Of a DNA stretch of 64,000 nucleotides, positions 63,215-64,000 are shown one piece after another. The notes under the pieces are model-generated. The model did not search any database and was not told where the DNA came from. It worked only from the letters and a program-made list of their open reading frames with translations. The stretch comes from an uncultured Bacteroidia bacterium. Lineage in GTDB: Bacteria > Bacteroidota > Bacteroidia > Bacteroidales > Prolixibacteraceae. The stretch's first letter is position 1; each line of letters opens with the position of its first letter. The stretch covers positions 1 through 64,000 of the forward strand of contig CAIXZH010000024.1 of assembly GCA_903923905.1 (NCBI GenBank). Reading direction: 5' to 3'. Position numbers and translations under genes: made by a program.

Positions 63215-64000
63215 ATGTTCTTCAGAAAAAAAAACACCACCAAAACAGGAAACGTAATACTTAATAATTACGTTAAATTCAGGTCTTCCATTTACGGCAG
63301 AGTCGTATTGATAATCACCTACCTGTCTGTATTTCTCTTCGTCTCATTCAGCCTTATTTTTAAGTCGGTGAATGAGCATTACCTGAATACCCTCATCCGC
63401 CAGAATGGCAACAATATCGGTTCAATCGTTGAGGGGGCATTATATCATTCGATGCTCGAGAATGATAAAAGTTCATTGCGAAACACACTCGACATTATCA
63501 ATACCTTGCCCGGAATAGATGAGGTGAACATGTATGACAGCGACGAAGACCTCGTCTATTCATCATTTGGATCAGATACGGATACGAGCAGCAAACACAG
63601 CGATCCGAATTGCAAAAGTTGCCATCCCAATATCAAATCGATGTTCTCCCAAAAAGAGAAAACATATAAAATAATCAATGTCAACAGCGATTGCGAGATG
63701 AATGTCAATGATAACGGAAGCAGGCATTTACTGATAAAATCGCCGATTTTAAATGAAAAATCCTGTTCTGTGAGTTCCTGTCACGCTCATAAGGAATCGG
63801 AGGAATTACTGGGATCATTAGTGATTAAAATCCCACTGGAGGCTCAGGATGCAGCTATTCAGAAATCCTCCATCGAGTTCTTCCTTCTGGCCATCTTTGC
63901 AACTGGAGTTTTCGTGCTGGTATTGCTGTTTTTTACCAGGAGAAAGATAAAAGATCCACTCAATGCATTAATAGAAGTGAGTATAGCTGTCGCCAACGGG
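63215..64000 (+). CDS. membrane sensor protein (probable histidine kinase or chemoreceptor-like), N-terminal part with two heme-c-type motifs; truncated by window edge
   Basis: ATG at 63215 opens a frame to the window end (262 codons, not in ORF track): MFFRKKNTTKTGNVILNNYVKFRSSIYGRVVLIITYLSVFLFVSFSLIFKSV...SDPNCKSCHPNIKS...KSPILNEKSCSVSSCHAHKESEELLGSLVIKIPLEAQDAAIQKSSIEFFLLAIFATGVFVLVLLFFTRRKIKDPLNALIEVSIAVANG; CxxCH at 63611-63625, CX4CH at 63764-63784, second TM then HAMP-like start. Confidence 0.85.
   Translation, partial: MFFRKKNTTKTGNVILNNYVKFRSSIYGRVVLIITYLSVFLFVSFSLIFKSVNEHYLNTLIRQNGNNIGSIVEGALYHSMLENDKSSLRNTLDIINTLPGIDEVNMYDSDEDLVYSSFGSDTDTSSKHSDPNCKSCHPNIKSMFSQKEKTYKIINVNSDCEMNVNDNGSRHLLIKSPILNEKSCSVSSCHAHKESEELLGSLVIKIPLEAQDAAIQKSSIEFFLLAIFATGVFVLVLLFFTRRKIKDPLNALIEVSIAVANG

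Overview
This looks like a chromosomal segment from a Bacteroidota bacterium, judged from protein families and AT-rich intergenic regions. Left part (1-19 kb): envelope and housekeeping genes (BrkB/YihY, OmpA lipoprotein, SDR, DUF1003, GNAT, DUF4270, Kelch-repeat lipoprotein, LytTR response regulator). It also holds a compact SOS-mutagenesis-like cassette (DnaE-type polymerase, DinB/Pol IV, divergent XRE-S24 LexA-like regulator) that reads as more GC-rich than its surroundings, followed by TSUP, nitroreductase and MsrA genes. Centre (19.9-60 kb): a large, almost entirely plus-strand glycan-degradation island. It contains GH2, AraC, a parallel beta-helix protein, a WbsX/GH99-like protein, three GH106-like enzymes, GH29, a fucose/arabinose isomerase-like protein, an exported TIM-barrel isomerase, an alpha-glucuronidase-like GH, a LytTR/outer-membrane-barrel pair, GH43, GH78, a six-hairpin glycosidase and a Tat-exported SGNH hydrolase. 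No SusC/SusD pair is visible in the window. Right end (61-64 kb): an unusual PstS-like/GcvH-like fusion followed by a truncated membrane sensor protein with CxxCH and CX4CH heme-type motifs. Inverted-repeat elements lie upstream of the fusion gene. I also found two frame-disrupted toxin-antitoxin-type remnants, an orphan antitoxin-like ORF, two orphan signal-peptide fragments, a perfect 24-bp-arm hairpin and a candidate operator in the SOS cassette. All calls come from reading the sequence; no database search was possible.
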